A program made the position numbers and the translations under genes. The notes beneath the pieces are model-generated. The model was given only the letters and a program-made list of their open reading frames with translations, was not told the DNA's origin and made no database searches. Source: Solitalea koreensis (GTDB lineage: Bacteria > Bacteroidota > Bacteroidia > Sphingobacteriales > Sphingobacteriaceae). Taken from it: a stretch of 64,000 nucleotides of DNA. Where the stretch lies: NCBI RefSeq assembly GCF_900182575.1, contig NZ_FXSZ01000007.1, positions 1 to 64,000 on the forward strand, read 5' to 3'. This document shows, piece after piece, positions 17,027 to 25,355 of the stretch (position 1 is the stretch's first letter; every line of letters begins with the position of its first letter).

Positions 17027-19411
17027 ATGAAGCACTTTTACAAAAAGGTTTTTTTGATAATGATTGCTGCTTTGAGCTGTGAGTCGGCTCATGCACAACA
17101 ATTTCTCGGACTTCGCGGCAGCAATTACGCCGGAATTTACAACGTGTTTTATAATCCGGCTGAAATTGTTGATAGTCGTTTCAGCTTTGACATGAATCTG
17201 ATCAGTTTCTCAACCACTGCATCGAATAATTTTGGCTCCATAAATCGTAATTATCTTTTCGACAAAGGATTCTTAAAATTAAATGTTAAAGATGATGCTG
17301 GTCCTTATTGGAGTTTTACCAATGATAATAAGGTTCGTTCAGGTGTACAAAACTCGAGTGTTATGGGGCCTTCCTTTATGTTTTCGTTCGGAAAGAAAAA
17401 ACAAAATGCCATTGCACTCTTTTCAAAAGCAAACATGTTTACCAATATCGACGGAATTACTTCAGAGTTCGCTGAGTTGGTAAATGATGATTTTGGTACT
17501 GAAGCACTTAAAGGAAAACCCATCACAATGTCGAACTTTAGAACTTCAACAGTAGGATGGGGCGAAGTAGGCCTTACCTATGGACGTGTGTTATTGAATG
17601 CAAAACAGAATTTTCTGAAAGGAGCAATTTCTGCTAAATACGTTAGAGGATATGTTTCAGGTTATCTAAACAGTAATACGTTGTCAATTCAATTGGTTGA
17701 TCCACAGAACAGTGCTGTGAAGATCAGTAATTCGGATTTGAGCATGGCTTACTCGAATAATTTCAATAGCAATGGCGATTTTCAATTTGATAAAATTGCA
17801 GGAAGAGCTTCAGGGGCCGTTGATTTAGGTTTGGTATATGAGTATCGCCCTAAGTATGAAAACTTCACCTATGAGATGGATCAGAAGAAAGGTTTGATCC
17901 GTCATGATAAAAATAAATACCTGTTTAAAGCAGCGATTTCTATAACAGATTTAGGCCCAAGCTTAAAATTCGATAAGGGCACTTACAGCAGAGAATATAA
18001 AAATATGAACGCCGATAATTACGACATTTCAGGTTTGCCAAGTCCGGCTGATGCGAAAGAGTTCGTTGCGGCTTTAGATGCTGATTTTACCAATTCAAGT
18101 GCTGCCGCTAAAGAGTATGAGTTTGGCTTGCCTACTTCTATGAATGCCAATCTCGACTACAGAATAGGAGCAGGGTTTTATGTAAATGCCAATGCTTTCA
18201 TGCCTTTATCGGCTAAGAATAAAGTAAACGCACATTTTGTAAATATTTATAGCGTTACGCCACGTTTTGAAACCGGTGGTTTCGGCGCTTATTTTCCAGT
18301 GTCATATACTGAGCACAAGGACTTAAATGTAGGCTTAACATTCCGCGCAGGTCCATTTCTTGTAGGTACTAGTACAATAGCTCCTTTTTTCGGTAAGCAA
18401 GAAATTAGAGCTGCTGATATTCATTTTGGATTCAAAATTCCTGTTCGCAATAAAATACTTAAAGATCGTGATAAGGATAAAATATCAGATAAAAAGGATA
18501 AATGTAAGGATATAGCAGGATCTCCTGAGTTCTGGGGATGCCCTGATACTGATGGGGATGGAGTGCCGGATAGTGAAGATAAATGTATATTAATACCGGG
18601 CAAAAAAGAATTTTCCGGCTGTCCGGATACCGATAATGACGGCGTGCCTGATAGCGAAGATAAGTGCCCCGATATTGCTGGTAAAAAGGAATTAGGAGGT
18701 TGCCCGGATTCTGATAACGACGGCATTATTGATAGTGAAGATAAATGTCCTGACTTGGCCGGTCCGAAAGAATTAAATGGATGCCCGGATACGGACGGAG
18801 ATGGCATTATCGATCCGGAAGATAAGTGCCCTACAGAAAAAGGAACATTGGCATTACATGGTTGTCCGTTCCGCGATGCGGATGGTGATGGTGTGGAAGA
18901 TGAGCTGGATGCTTGTCCGACGGTTGCTGGTCCGGTTGAAAATAAGGGTTGTCCATACCCTGATACAGACGGAGATGGAGTACTGGATAAAGATGATCTT
19001 TGTCCTCATACACCGGGTGATGTTAATAATCATGGTTGTCCGGTAATTAAAGAAGAAGCAAAAAAGGTACTTGAAAAAGCATTTGACAAGCTCGAATTCA
19101 CTACGGGTCAGTCGGTTATTCGTAGCACTTCATTTGCCTCATTAACAGAGTTGGCGCAATTGATGAAAGAAAATCCTGCTTACAAGTTGAAAATTGAAGG
19201 TCACACGGATAACGTGGGTAGCAGAAACGCGAATATGATCTTGTCGAAAAACAGATCGAATGCAGTGAAAAACTTCCTGGTTAAAAAAGGAGTGAAAGCA
19301 ACTCAGTTTGTAGTAAACTGGTTTGGCCCTGATAAGCCAATTGAAGATAATAGTACCGCTACCGGCCGTCAGGCTAACCGTCGGGTTGAAATGACCATTG
19401 TTTTTGAATAA
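17027..19411 (+). CDS. OmpA-family protein with DUF5723-like barrel and TSP3 repeats
   Basis: A large envelope protein of 794 residues. After a signal peptide (to about AHAQQ, residue 24) comes an outer-membrane region of about 450 residues resembling DUF5723 (FLGLRGSNYAGIYNVFYNPA). Seven calcium-binding thrombospondin type-3 repeats follow (residues about 480-670; units such as DTDGDGVPDSEDKC). The last 110 residues are an OmpA C-terminal peptidoglycan-binding domain (IEGHTDNVGS, then LSKNRSNAVKNFL and RQANRRVEM). It probably anchors the outer membrane to the cell wall through a calcium-stiffened spacer. A single gene, closed by the 19467-19504 terminator. Confidence 0.88.
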   Translation: MKHFYKKVFLIMIAALSCESAHAQQFLGLRGSNYAGIYNVFYNPAEIVDSRFSFDMNLISFSTTASNNFGSINRNYLFDKGFLKLNVKDDAGPYWSFTNDNKVRSGVQNSSVMGPSFMFSFGKKKQNAIALFSKANMFTNIDGITSEFAELVNDDFGTEALKGKPITMSNFRTSTVGWGEVGLTYGRVLLNAKQNFLKGAISAKYVRGYVSGYLNSNTLSIQLVDPQNSAVKISNSDLSMAYSNNFNSNGDFQFDKIAGRASGAVDLGLVYEYRPKYENFTYEMDQKKGLIRHDKNKYLFKAAISITDLGPSLKFDKGTYSREYKNMNADNYDISGLPSPADAKEFVAALDADFTNSSAAAKEYEFGLPTSMNANLDYRIGAGFYVNANAFMPLSAKNKVNAHFVNIYSVTPRFETGGFGAYFPVSYTEHKDLNVGLTFRAGPFLVGTSTIAPFFGKQEIRAADIHFGFKIPVRNKILKDRDKDKISDKKDKCKDIAGSPEFWGCPDTDGDGVPDSEDKCILIPGKKEFSGCPDTDNDGVPDSEDKCPDIAGKKELGGCPDSDNDGIIDSEDKCPDLAGPKELNGCPDTDGDGIIDPEDKCPTEKGTLALHGCPFRDADGDGVEDELDACPTVAGPVENKGCPYPDTDGDGVLDKDDLCPHTPGDVNNHGCPVIKEEAKKVLEKAFDKLEFTTGQSVIRSTSFASLTELAQLMKENPAYKLKIEGHTDNVGSRNANMILSKNRSNAVKNFLVKKGVKATQFVVNWFGPDKPIEDNSTATGRQANRRVEMTIVFE

Positions 19412-19466
19412 TTAAAGAGTTGAGTAAGGAAATATGCGATTTGGTTTAAGCATATTTTATTACTAA

Positions 19467-19504
19467 AAGTAAAATGCCTTCAAGAAATTGGAGGCATTTT
19501 ACTT
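19467..19504 (+). terminator. Terminator of the OmpA/TSP3 gene
   Basis: Perfect 13-bp inverted repeat AAGTAAAATGCCT (19467-19479) / AGGCATTTTACTT (19492-19504). Confidence 0.85.
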
Positions 19505-19518
19505 TACATGCATTTTCA

Positions 19519-19666
19519 GTGCCTCAGCCGAAAATCATTAGCCTTCAACAGTCTCTGCGTGGAATTATTAGCTTTTCACTCCATGCTCTGCGACCTCAGC
19601 GCCTCTGCGTGGAAATCATTAGCTTTAACTCTCCTGCCTCTAGGCCTCTGCGTGAAAATTAGTACT
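19519..19666. repeat. Four degenerate CTCTGCGTGGAAATCATTAGC-like units
   Basis: Units near 19519-19543, 19552-19580, 19602-19630 and 19645-19666 share a core of the form CTCTGCGTGGAAATCATTAG; the first unit is the most diverged. Spacings are about 33, 50 and 43 bp. No reading frame spans them. They fill most of the 354 bp between the OmpA-type gene and the VWA-like gene. Confidence 0.75.
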
Positions 19667-19765
19667 GATGATATCTTTTAACTTAATGTGTCATTATTTT
19701 TTGATACTTTCAAGCCTGTTGTATAATCGGTGCAATTAAAATAATATCGGTGTAATCACGAAAGT

Positions 19766-21844
19766 ATGATCCTATTTACTTCATCTCCCTGGTGGATAAT
19801 TCCTTGCATTTTACTAGGCTTGGGTTATGCCTGGTTAATGTACAGTTCATCCACCTCATTTACCAAAACCACCCGCCAAGCTCTTTTTACATGCAGAGCC
19901 TTTGCCGTAGCCTTTCTTGCATTTTTATTGCTGGCTCCGTTGATTAAAACCATTTCAAAAATGGTGGAGAAACCGCTCATCATTATTGCTCAGGATAACT
20001 CTTCATCGCTTACTTTAAATAAAGATTCAGCGTTCTACAAAACTGCTTATTTAACGCAACTTAAGGAACTCAAAGATCAGTTAAGCAAAGATTTTGAAGT
20101 AAAAGCCTTCACGTATGGCGATAAAGTGACAGAAGGCTTAACAGTAGATTTTGCCGAGAAACGAAGTGACTTTGGTAACTTATTTGATGAACTGGGTAGC
20201 AGGTTTGCCAACAGAAACGTTGGCGCAGTGATTATTGCCAGTGACGGTTTGTATAATCGTGGGCCCAATCCGGTTTATAACCGGTCCAATTTAAATGCTT
20301 CTGTTTTTACAATTGCGTTGGGCGATACCACTCAGCGCCGCGATATATTGGTTGCCTCTGTCGACTATAATAAAATTGCCTATCTGGGAAATAATTTTAG
20401 AATCAATGTAAATGCCTCGGCAAGCGGATATGCTAACGCTAAAACTCAACTTACCGTAAGCAGTGGATCGGCGGTTGTATACACTAAAGAAATTGCCATT
20501 TCGTCAAATGATTTCAGAACTTCCATTCCTGTTGATCTGGAAGCAAAGCATACCGGAACCCAACGTTTTACCATCAGCTTGCAACCTTTGCAAGGAGAAA
20601 TCACCACAAAAAATAATACCCAAACCATTTTTGTGGATGTGCTGGATGGGAAACAGAAAATACTTTTGCTCGCTAATTCACCGCATCCTGACCTGGGAAC
20701 GATTAAGCAATCTATCGAGAACAATAAAAACTATGAAGTAACGATCGATTATCCGGAGACCTTCAATGCCGGGTCGTTAAACAATTACGGATTGATCATT
20801 CTTCATCAATTACCTTCAGCTACCGGTACTATTGCTCCGGTTTTGAGCAAGGCTACTCAGTTAGGCCTCCCGATTTGGTACATTATCGGAAATCAAACCT
20901 ATGTTGATTTGTTTAATAAAATGCAGCAAGGGGCTTCAATAGTTGATTTCAGAAACAGTTATAATGAAGCGCAGGCCGTACTTCAGCATGATTTTTTCCT
21001 TTTCGTTTTAACGGATCCTGCGCAAAAGCAGTTCGAGAACTATCCTCCGTTGAGTTCGCCGTTTGCAAGCATCGTTTTAAAGGGCTCAGCCGGCACTTTA
21101 CTTACGCAGCAAATTGGCTCGGTGAAAACTGGCCAGCCGATGTTGACCTTTACTGATAATGCGGGCCAGAAAGCGGCTTATTTGTTTGGCGAAGGCTTAT
21201 GGCGCTGGCGTTTGTCTGACTTCCAGGCGAATAGTAATCACGATGCTTTTAACGAACTTGTTAATAAAACCATTCAATACCTTTCGGCTAAAGAAGATAA
21301 ACGCAAATTCAGGGTTACTCAACCGAAGAAAATTTTTGATGAAAATGAAGCGGTAACCTTCAACGCCGAATTGTATAACGACAGCTATGAACCGGTGAAT
21401 GATCCGGAAGTGTTGCTGGAGCTGAAAAATAAAGAGGGTAAAAACTTTAACTTCTCGTTCAGCCGTTCCGATAAAGCTTATTACCTCAATGCCGGCGTTT
21501 TGCCAATAGGCGATTACACGTTTAAGGCAAAAACCAAACTAGGCGATAAGGAAAGTGTAGCAACCGGAGCGTTTATTGTGAACGCTCTCAATATTGAAGA
21601 GTTGCAAACCACCGCCGATCATCAGTTATTGTATCAACTGGCTAAAACATCAGGAGGTGAAATGGTGTATCCGGCCGAAATGAAAAAACTGGCCGAGCTT
21701 ATCCATAAGAAAGAGGAAATAAAAACCATTTCGTATGAGGATAAACAGCTAGCCGAGTTAATCAGCAACAAGTGGCTGTTCTTTGTAATTCTGGCTTTGC
21801 TTACCGCTGAATGGTTGGTAAGGAAACGCAATGGAACGTATTAG
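19766..21844 (+). CDS. VWA-like membrane protein (BatA/aerotolerance-like)
   Basis: A 692-residue inner-membrane protein. Two N-terminal membrane helices (about 8-25 and 38-60) are followed by a von Willebrand A-like domain (LIIIAQDNSSSLTL with a MIDAS-like DNSSS, then AVIIASDGLYNRGPNPVY), Ig-like segments and a glutamine-amidotransferase-like region (LLLANSPHPDLGTIKQSIE). One C-terminal helix (about 670-688) is followed by a basic tail. Similar proteins sit near BatA-type gene groups in Bacteroidota, but no MoxR ATPase or BatA/B gene is adjacent here. Function is unknown. The RHS remnant begins only 14 bp after its stop codon. Confidence 0.7.
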   Translation: MILFTSSPWWIIPCILLGLGYAWLMYSSSTSFTKTTRQALFTCRAFAVAFLAFLLLAPLIKTISKMVEKPLIIIAQDNSSSLTLNKDSAFYKTAYLTQLKELKDQLSKDFEVKAFTYGDKVTEGLTVDFAEKRSDFGNLFDELGSRFANRNVGAVIIASDGLYNRGPNPVYNRSNLNASVFTIALGDTTQRRDILVASVDYNKIAYLGNNFRINVNASASGYANAKTQLTVSSGSAVVYTKEIAISSNDFRTSIPVDLEAKHTGTQRFTISLQPLQGEITTKNNTQTIFVDVLDGKQKILLLANSPHPDLGTIKQSIENNKNYEVTIDYPETFNAGSLNNYGLIILHQLPSATGTIAPVLSKATQLGLPIWYIIGNQTYVDLFNKMQQGASIVDFRNSYNEAQAVLQHDFFLFVLTDPAQKQFENYPPLSSPFASIVLKGSAGTLLTQQIGSVKTGQPMLTFTDNAGQKAAYLFGEGLWRWRLSDFQANSNHDAFNELVNKTIQYLSAKEDKRKFRVTQPKKIFDENEAVTFNAELYNDSYEPVNDPEVLLELKNKEGKNFNFSFSRSDKAYYLNAGVLPIGDYTFKAKTKLGDKESVATGAFIVNALNIEELQTTADHQLLYQLAKTSGGEMVYPAEMKKLAELIHKKEEIKTISYEDKQLAELISNKWLFFVILALLTAEWLVRKRNGTY

Positions 21845-21858
21845 GGTTGAGTAGGTAG

Positions 21859-22521
21859 GATTACGGAGCACGATTCTATGATCCTGTTATTGCCAGATGG
21901 AATGTGGTTGATGAATTTGCTGAAAAATTTGAAGATGCGTCACCTTACGCTTATGTCTTAAACAATCCTATTAAATTTACAGATCCAGATGGCCGAGACA
22001 CACTACATCTTCAAGAGGTTGTAGTGACTTCAAAGGCGAGTGTAACACCTATGTATTTACCGCCTCCAACATTTAGTCCACGACCATTAAATATTCCTGC
22101 AGTTGGAGCTATTTCAGCAGTCAGTCCTTGGGTTTTAGCACCAGTTTTAGTGTTTATTCCAGCGAACTGGGGTCAAACTGGGGAGAAAGAATTGGAGGAT
22201 AAATTAAAAGTTCATCTAGGTAAACTAATTAGAGATCATTTAACAAAATTAACTGTGGATGAATTAGTTGATGGATTGGAAAAAATAAAGATAAAGAACC
22301 AAAAGGATAACGATTTTTATAAGAGTCCAGGTGGTAAGGTTCAAGCCGATAAGGATTTCGATTCCTTAGGGCCAACAGATGTTAAGCCTATTCCTGGGGG
22401 TAGGACAGGTAAATTGCCTGATGGGACACCGATTAACGTAAGAGATAGGAGCACAGATGGTAGACCAACCGTAGAAGTGCAAAGACCTGGTAATAAAGTA
22501 AAAATTAGATATGATGAATGA
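21859..22521 (+). pseudogene. Orphan C-terminal tip of an RHS/YD-repeat toxin
   Basis: From 21859 the frame reads DYGARFYDPVIARWNVVDE, then SPYAYVLNNPIKFTDPDGRD: the end of the RHS core (YGARFYDP...DPDG), which normally closes a protein of well over 1000 residues. Everything before it is missing, and TAG lies in frame at 21856. The next 165 residues are a variable C-terminal domain ending in GKLPDGTPINVRD, TDGRPTVEVQRPG and KIRY. Many CdiA/RHS effector tips end in a comparable GRPTLEI...KIRY pattern, so a nuclease-like toxin is possible but unproven. A GTG at 21904 could start a 205-residue product. The immunity gene overlaps its end by 11 nt. Confidence 0.75.
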
Positions 22522-22897
22522 GAAATTTATAAAATGGGAGCCTATTAATCATATATCATCTGACCTATACTTGCTAAGTTTGCATGATGACTCTCAAAGA
22601 CTTAAAATACAGTTAGAGATAGAGGATAGTGATAGAATTTTAATTATTGAGTTTGCATCGTATATAGCGTATAGAAATACTGATGAAACGTCGAGATTAG
22701 AAAGTCTGAATAAGAATGAAATTTTAAGTACTCGATGGCCTTTATTTATTTCTGAATCATCAGATTATATAGACTGGATCGTTACAGAAAGTTACGGTAT
22801 TACAGAAAGGAAAGATTTGAAGCATTATGTTATAACTACAGGTACTGGTATAATAGATATAATTAGCAACCAGCAACCAGTAGTGAATTGGCAATAA
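22511..22897 (+). CDS. Probable immunity protein for the RHS toxin tip
   Basis: A 128-residue acidic protein without signal peptide or recognisable motif. It starts at one of two adjacent ATG codons (22511 or 22514) inside the end of the toxin-tip gene, an 11-nt overlap that implies coupled translation. Small acidic proteins directly behind RHS tips are typically cognate immunity proteins. The assignment rests on position and size. It ends at the 22913-22949 hairpin. Confidence 0.6.
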   Translation: MMNEKFIKWEPINHISSDLYLLSLHDDSQRLKIQLEIEDSDRILIIEFASYIAYRNTDETSRLESLNKNEILSTRWPLFISESSDYIDWIVTESYGITERKDLKHYVITTGTGIIDIISNQQPVVNWQ

Positions 22898-22912
22898 AAA
22901 TTTATGTAAGCT

Positions 22913-22949
22913 ATAGAAATAGTCACCTGTAATGGGTGGCTGTTTCTAT
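22913..22949. terminator. Bidirectional hairpin between immunity and XRE genes
   Basis: ATAGAAATAGTCACC (22913-22927) pairs with GGTGGCTGTTTCTAT (22935-22949), 13 of 15 perfect plus two G-T pairs. The right arm overlaps the stop codon of the convergent XRE gene. Confidence 0.75.
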
Positions 22950-23275
22950 TTATAAGCCAACCTAGTTTTGGCGTGCTGTATCAGTCCGTCAAGCGAATAC
23001 ATGATATGGTTTTTATCCTCCTCGGGTAGCTTCTGAATGGTAACGACTTTATCCAAAATAGATTGATCGAGTTCCACGTCGGTTTTACCTACCAAATAAT
23101 CAAGAGAAACACCTAAAACGTCAGCAATCTTAGCAGCCATTTCTACCGAAGGTGTAGCCTCTTCCCGTTCGTACCTTCCCAGTACATTCGAGTGTATCCC
23201 TGCCTTTTGAGCCAGTTCGCTTTGCGAAATCTTATGCTCCTTGCGAATAGTAATTAAACGGCTTCCAAAACTCAT
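22946..23275 (-). CDS. XRE-family HTH transcriptional regulator
   Basis: A 109-residue DNA-binding protein. Residues 1-65 form a helix-turn-helix of the Cro/CI type (SQSELAQKAGIHSNVLGRYERE, then PSVEMAAKIADVLGVSLDYLVG). The C-terminal 40 residues are helical (DKVVTIQKLPEEDKNHIMYSLDGLIQHAK) and may dimerise. It faces the RHS tip and immunity genes and borders the repeat-rich stretch. A role in controlling either is not shown. Confidence 0.88.
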   Translation of the reverse strand: MSFGSRLITIRKEHKISQSELAQKAGIHSNVLGRYEREEATPSVEMAAKIADVLGVSLDYLVGKTDVELDQSILDKVVTIQKLPEEDKNHIMYSLDGLIQHAKTRLAYK

Positions 23276-23297
23276 ATCTGTAGTGCTTTTACCCGCT

Positions 23298-23400
23298 CTT
23301 TGAAGTCTTCCGCTAGGATGACTTCAAAGTTCTAATGAATACGAGGGTCTGTGACCCGTTGATAAAGCACAAAACCTTCTTTTTTGCCCCCTGTTTGAAA
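23298..23400 (-). repeat. Composite hairpin repeat, family A, copy 1 (hairpin inverted)
   Basis: A 10-bp stem CTTTGAAGTC (23298-23307) / GACTTCAAAG (23320-23329) with loop TTCCGCTAGGAT, then 15 bp, then GGGTCTGTGACCC and a 43-bp tail to 23400. The 56 bp at 23345-23400 match 23765-23820 at about 52 positions. The hairpin is in reverse orientation relative to copy 2. Another degenerate AAGTC/GACTT hairpin follows at 23415-23438. Confidence 0.85.
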
Positions 23401-23454
23401 CCTCCCGCTCTCGAAAGTCTTCCTTTTTAGGATGACTTAGGAGTATAAAATTAA

Positions 23455-23714
23455 ACAGAAGACTCCGTCTGGCCGATGGTAATGAACTTAGTTGCTTTTC
23501 TTATCTTCGAAGTGCAAGCATCTACCAAAAATGAGTAATGAAGGTTATAAATTTTCCAATGAAGAAGGGGTTTACTTCTTAACTTTTTGGATTGAAGCGG
23601 CGGGAATTGTAGATGAGCCCGAGCATTAAAGATATAGCAGCAGATGGGATTGCTCGAAGTAGCGTTACTTGAATAGCTTAGGTTCTGGATTTTCGGGCAG
23701 ACGGAGTATTCTGT
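23455..23714 (+). mobile_element. Decayed RAYT unit with terminal inverted repeats
   Basis: A 260-bp unit bounded by 20-bp inverted repeats with two mismatches: ACAGAAGACTCCGTCTGGCC (23455-23474), and 23695-23714, whose complement reads ACAGAATACTCCGTCTGCCC. Inside is the transposase remnant at 23531-23676. The layout copies that of the intact RAYT unit at 24726-25355. Confidence 0.6.
23531..23676 (+). pseudogene. Internally deleted RAYT (REP-associated tyrosine transposase)
   Basis: It begins MSNEGYKFSNEEGVYFLTFW, clearly like the start of the intact RAYT downstream (MSEKYKIRDHEVLYFVTFS). It then jumps to AGIVDEPEH, matching the family's C-terminal NPVKAGIV..EYLYSS segment. After a stop and frame changes it closes with GLLEVALLE and TAG at 23674-23676, a typical RAYT ending. 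About 110-120 residues, including the HUH and tyrosine regions, are missing. Confidence 0.7.
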
Positions 23715-23724
23715 ATCATTTGAA

Positions 23725-23820
23725 CTTTTAAGTCATCCTGTCGGAAGACTTAAAAGAGCGGGGTAGGTCTGCGACCCGATGATAAAGCACAAAACCTTCC
23801 TTTTTGCCCCCTGTTTGAAA
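23725..23820 (+). repeat. Composite hairpin repeat, family A, copy 2
   Basis: A 10-bp stem CTTTTAAGTC (23725-23734) / GACTTAAAAG (23747-23756) with loop ATCCTGTCGGAA, then AGCGGGGT and the AGGTCTGCGACCC tail to 23820. The loop is nearly the reverse complement of the loop of copy 1. Confidence 0.85.
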
Positions 23821-23882
23821 ACTGTGCTTGAATTCTTAAAATAATGTTATTTTGACGATCGGTGACCTCGGTTTCATTGGAG

Positions 23883-23913
23883 AAATTAAGTCAACCTTCG
23901 GAAGACTTAATTT
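23883..23913 (+). repeat. Family A hairpin, copy without tail
   Basis: AAATTAAGTC (23883-23892) / GACTTAATTT (23904-23913), loop AACCTTCGGAA, followed by AACGGG as in copy 2. The GGGTC tail is absent. A further half-site, GAAGACTTAAAAGAGC, lies at 24625-24640. Confidence 0.75.
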
Positions 23914-23981
23914 AACGGGACTAGTATAGAATAATGATGTAATAGAAGTATAGAATAACAAGCTGGTTTTTTTCATTCACA

Positions 23982-24596
23982 ATGTCAATTTTAAATATTT
24001 TTGATCTGCTCGGTACTATTGCATTTGCGGTTTCAGGTGCATTGGCCGCTATGAATAAACGGTTGGATATTTTTGGCGTGCTGATTATGGCCTTTGTGAC
24101 GGCTGTAGGCGGAGGGACATTGCGTGACATGATGATTGGCTTTACGCCCGTGGCCTGGATGCGCGATTTTACCACCATCAGCACCATCTTTATTTCGTAC
24201 CTCATCATTCTTTTTGCAAGACCATATGTGCATCGTTTTAAAAGAATCTTGTTTTATTTTGATTCGTTTGGATTGGGCGCTTTTACCATAACCGGAATTC
24301 ACCAGGGACTGACCTTCGGGTTGCATCCTGTCATTTGCGTTGCCTTGGGTACCATGACGGCTGCTTTTGGTGGGGTTTTGCGCGATATAATGCTGAATGA
24401 AATTCCGCAAGTTTTTAAAAAGGAGATATATGCCACGGCATGTATAGTAGGAGGTACCTTATTCTTTGCCCTATTGAGTTTTAATATTGATCAACGATAT
24501 GCTGAAGTTATAGCTGCGATAGTTGTTGTATTAGTCCGGGTTCTTTCCATCAAGTACCGTTTATATCTGCCTATGATTTACGAGTGGAAGCAATAA
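23982..24596 (+). CDS. Trimeric intracellular cation (TRIC)/UPF0126-type membrane protein
   Basis: A 204-residue inner-membrane protein made of two homologous halves with about seven helices. Each half has the family glycine signature: FDLLGTIAFAVSGALAA with AVGGGTLRDMM in the first and FGLGAFTITGIHQGL with AAFGGVLRDIMLNEIP in the second. Bacterial members form trimeric potassium-permeable channels. It stands between two repeat clusters and has no clear operon partner. Confidence 0.88.
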   Translation: MSILNIFDLLGTIAFAVSGALAAMNKRLDIFGVLIMAFVTAVGGGTLRDMMIGFTPVAWMRDFTTISTIFISYLIILFARPYVHRFKRILFYFDSFGLGAFTITGIHQGLTFGLHPVICVALGTMTAAFGGVLRDIMLNEIPQVFKKEIYATACIVGGTLFFALLSFNIDQRYAEVIAAIVVVLVRVLSIKYRLYLPMIYEWKQ

Positions 24597-24687
24597 TTAT
24601 TCTTTTGACGATGATACTAATAAAGAAGACTTAAAAGAGCTTGGGTCAGAATCATTCACAAATTGATTGGATGAAATACCGCTCGCG

Positions 24688-24743
24688 CCAGTCTTCCTTT
24701 TGGGAGACTGGTGTGAAAAAATGCAGCAAGTCTTCAGACTTGC
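24688..24743 (+). repeat. Hairpin repeat, family B, copy 1
   Basis: A 7-bp stem CCAGTCT (24688-24694) / AGACTGG (24705-24711) with loop TCCTTTTGGG, followed by TGTGAAAAAATGCAGCAAGT and TTCAG. It shares this whole layout with 27087-27137. Its 3' part merges with the left palindrome of the RAYT unit. Confidence 0.8.
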
Positions 24744-25355
24744 ATTATATTAGCTTGGCATTTTTAAATCATTACCTATGAGCGAAAAATACAAGATAAG
24801 GGATCATGAGGTTTTGTACTTCGTTACTTTTTCGGTGGTTAACTGGATCGATGTTTTTACAAGAACTTTATATAAGGATATTTTATTGGAAAGTCTTCGT
24901 TATTGTCAGCAACAGAAAGGACTTCGAACACATGCTTGGTGCATCATGAGCAATCACGTTCATTTTATTTTCTCCACACAGCAAGGAAAGGAGTTGCCCA
25001 ATATCATTAGAGACTTTAAAAAGTACACATCATCGAAAATTATAGAATCTATCCAAAATAATCCGGAAGAAAGCAGAAAAGAATGGATGTTATGGATGTT
25101 TACACGAGCCGGAAAGAAAAATATTAATAATACCCATTATCAGTTTTGGCAGCAGAGTTACCATCCAATTGCTCTGTACAATAATAAAATGATGGAGCAG
25201 AAATTAGCTTATATCCATGATAACCCTGTTAAAGCAGGAATAGTACTAGTGGCGGAAGAATATTTATACAGTAGTGCTAAAAGCTATGCAGGCTCGGTAG
25301 ATGTATTGCTGAAAATTGACCTGATTGAATAGTATTTGCAAGTCTGAAGACTTGC
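24726..25355 (+). mobile_element. RAYT unit bounded by inverted 18-nt palindromes
   Basis: The left end is GCAAGTCTTCAGACTTGC (24726-24743), the right end GCAAGTCTGAAGACTTGC (25338-25355). Each is an 8-bp stem with a 2-nt loop, and the right copy is the exact reverse complement of the left. They enclose the transposase gene, starting 35 bp before it and 6 bp after it. This is the arrangement described for RAYT genes with flanking REP hairpins in inverted order. Confidence 0.8.
24778..25332 (+). CDS. REP-associated tyrosine transposase (RAYT, Y1/IS200-like)
   Basis: A single-strand-specific tyrosine transposase that cuts and moves REP-type hairpins. The 184-residue protein has the HUH motif SNHVHFIF (H60 and H62) and the helix AYIHDNPVKAG with Y145. 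The latter is a candidate nucleophile, though the assignment needs alignment. The start YKIRDHEVLYFVTFSVVNWIDVFTR is typical of Bacteroidota RAYTs. The frame looks intact. It sits inside a pair of inverted 18-nt palindromes and near several other hairpin repeats that could be its substrates. Confidence 0.9.
   Translation: MSEKYKIRDHEVLYFVTFSVVNWIDVFTRTLYKDILLESLRYCQQQKGLRTHAWCIMSNHVHFIFSTQQGKELPNIIRDFKKYTSSKIIESIQNNPEESRKEWMLWMFTRAGKKNINNTHYQFWQQSYHPIALYNNKMMEQKLAYIHDNPVKAGIVLVAEEYLYSSAKSYAGSVDVLLKIDLIE

Noticed and set aside
18421..18807. 128-codon open frame on the minus strand
   Set aside because: It is the mirror of the TSP3 repeat region of the OmpA-type gene; its Ser/Leu-rich repeats follow from the calcium-binding repeat codons on the other strand.
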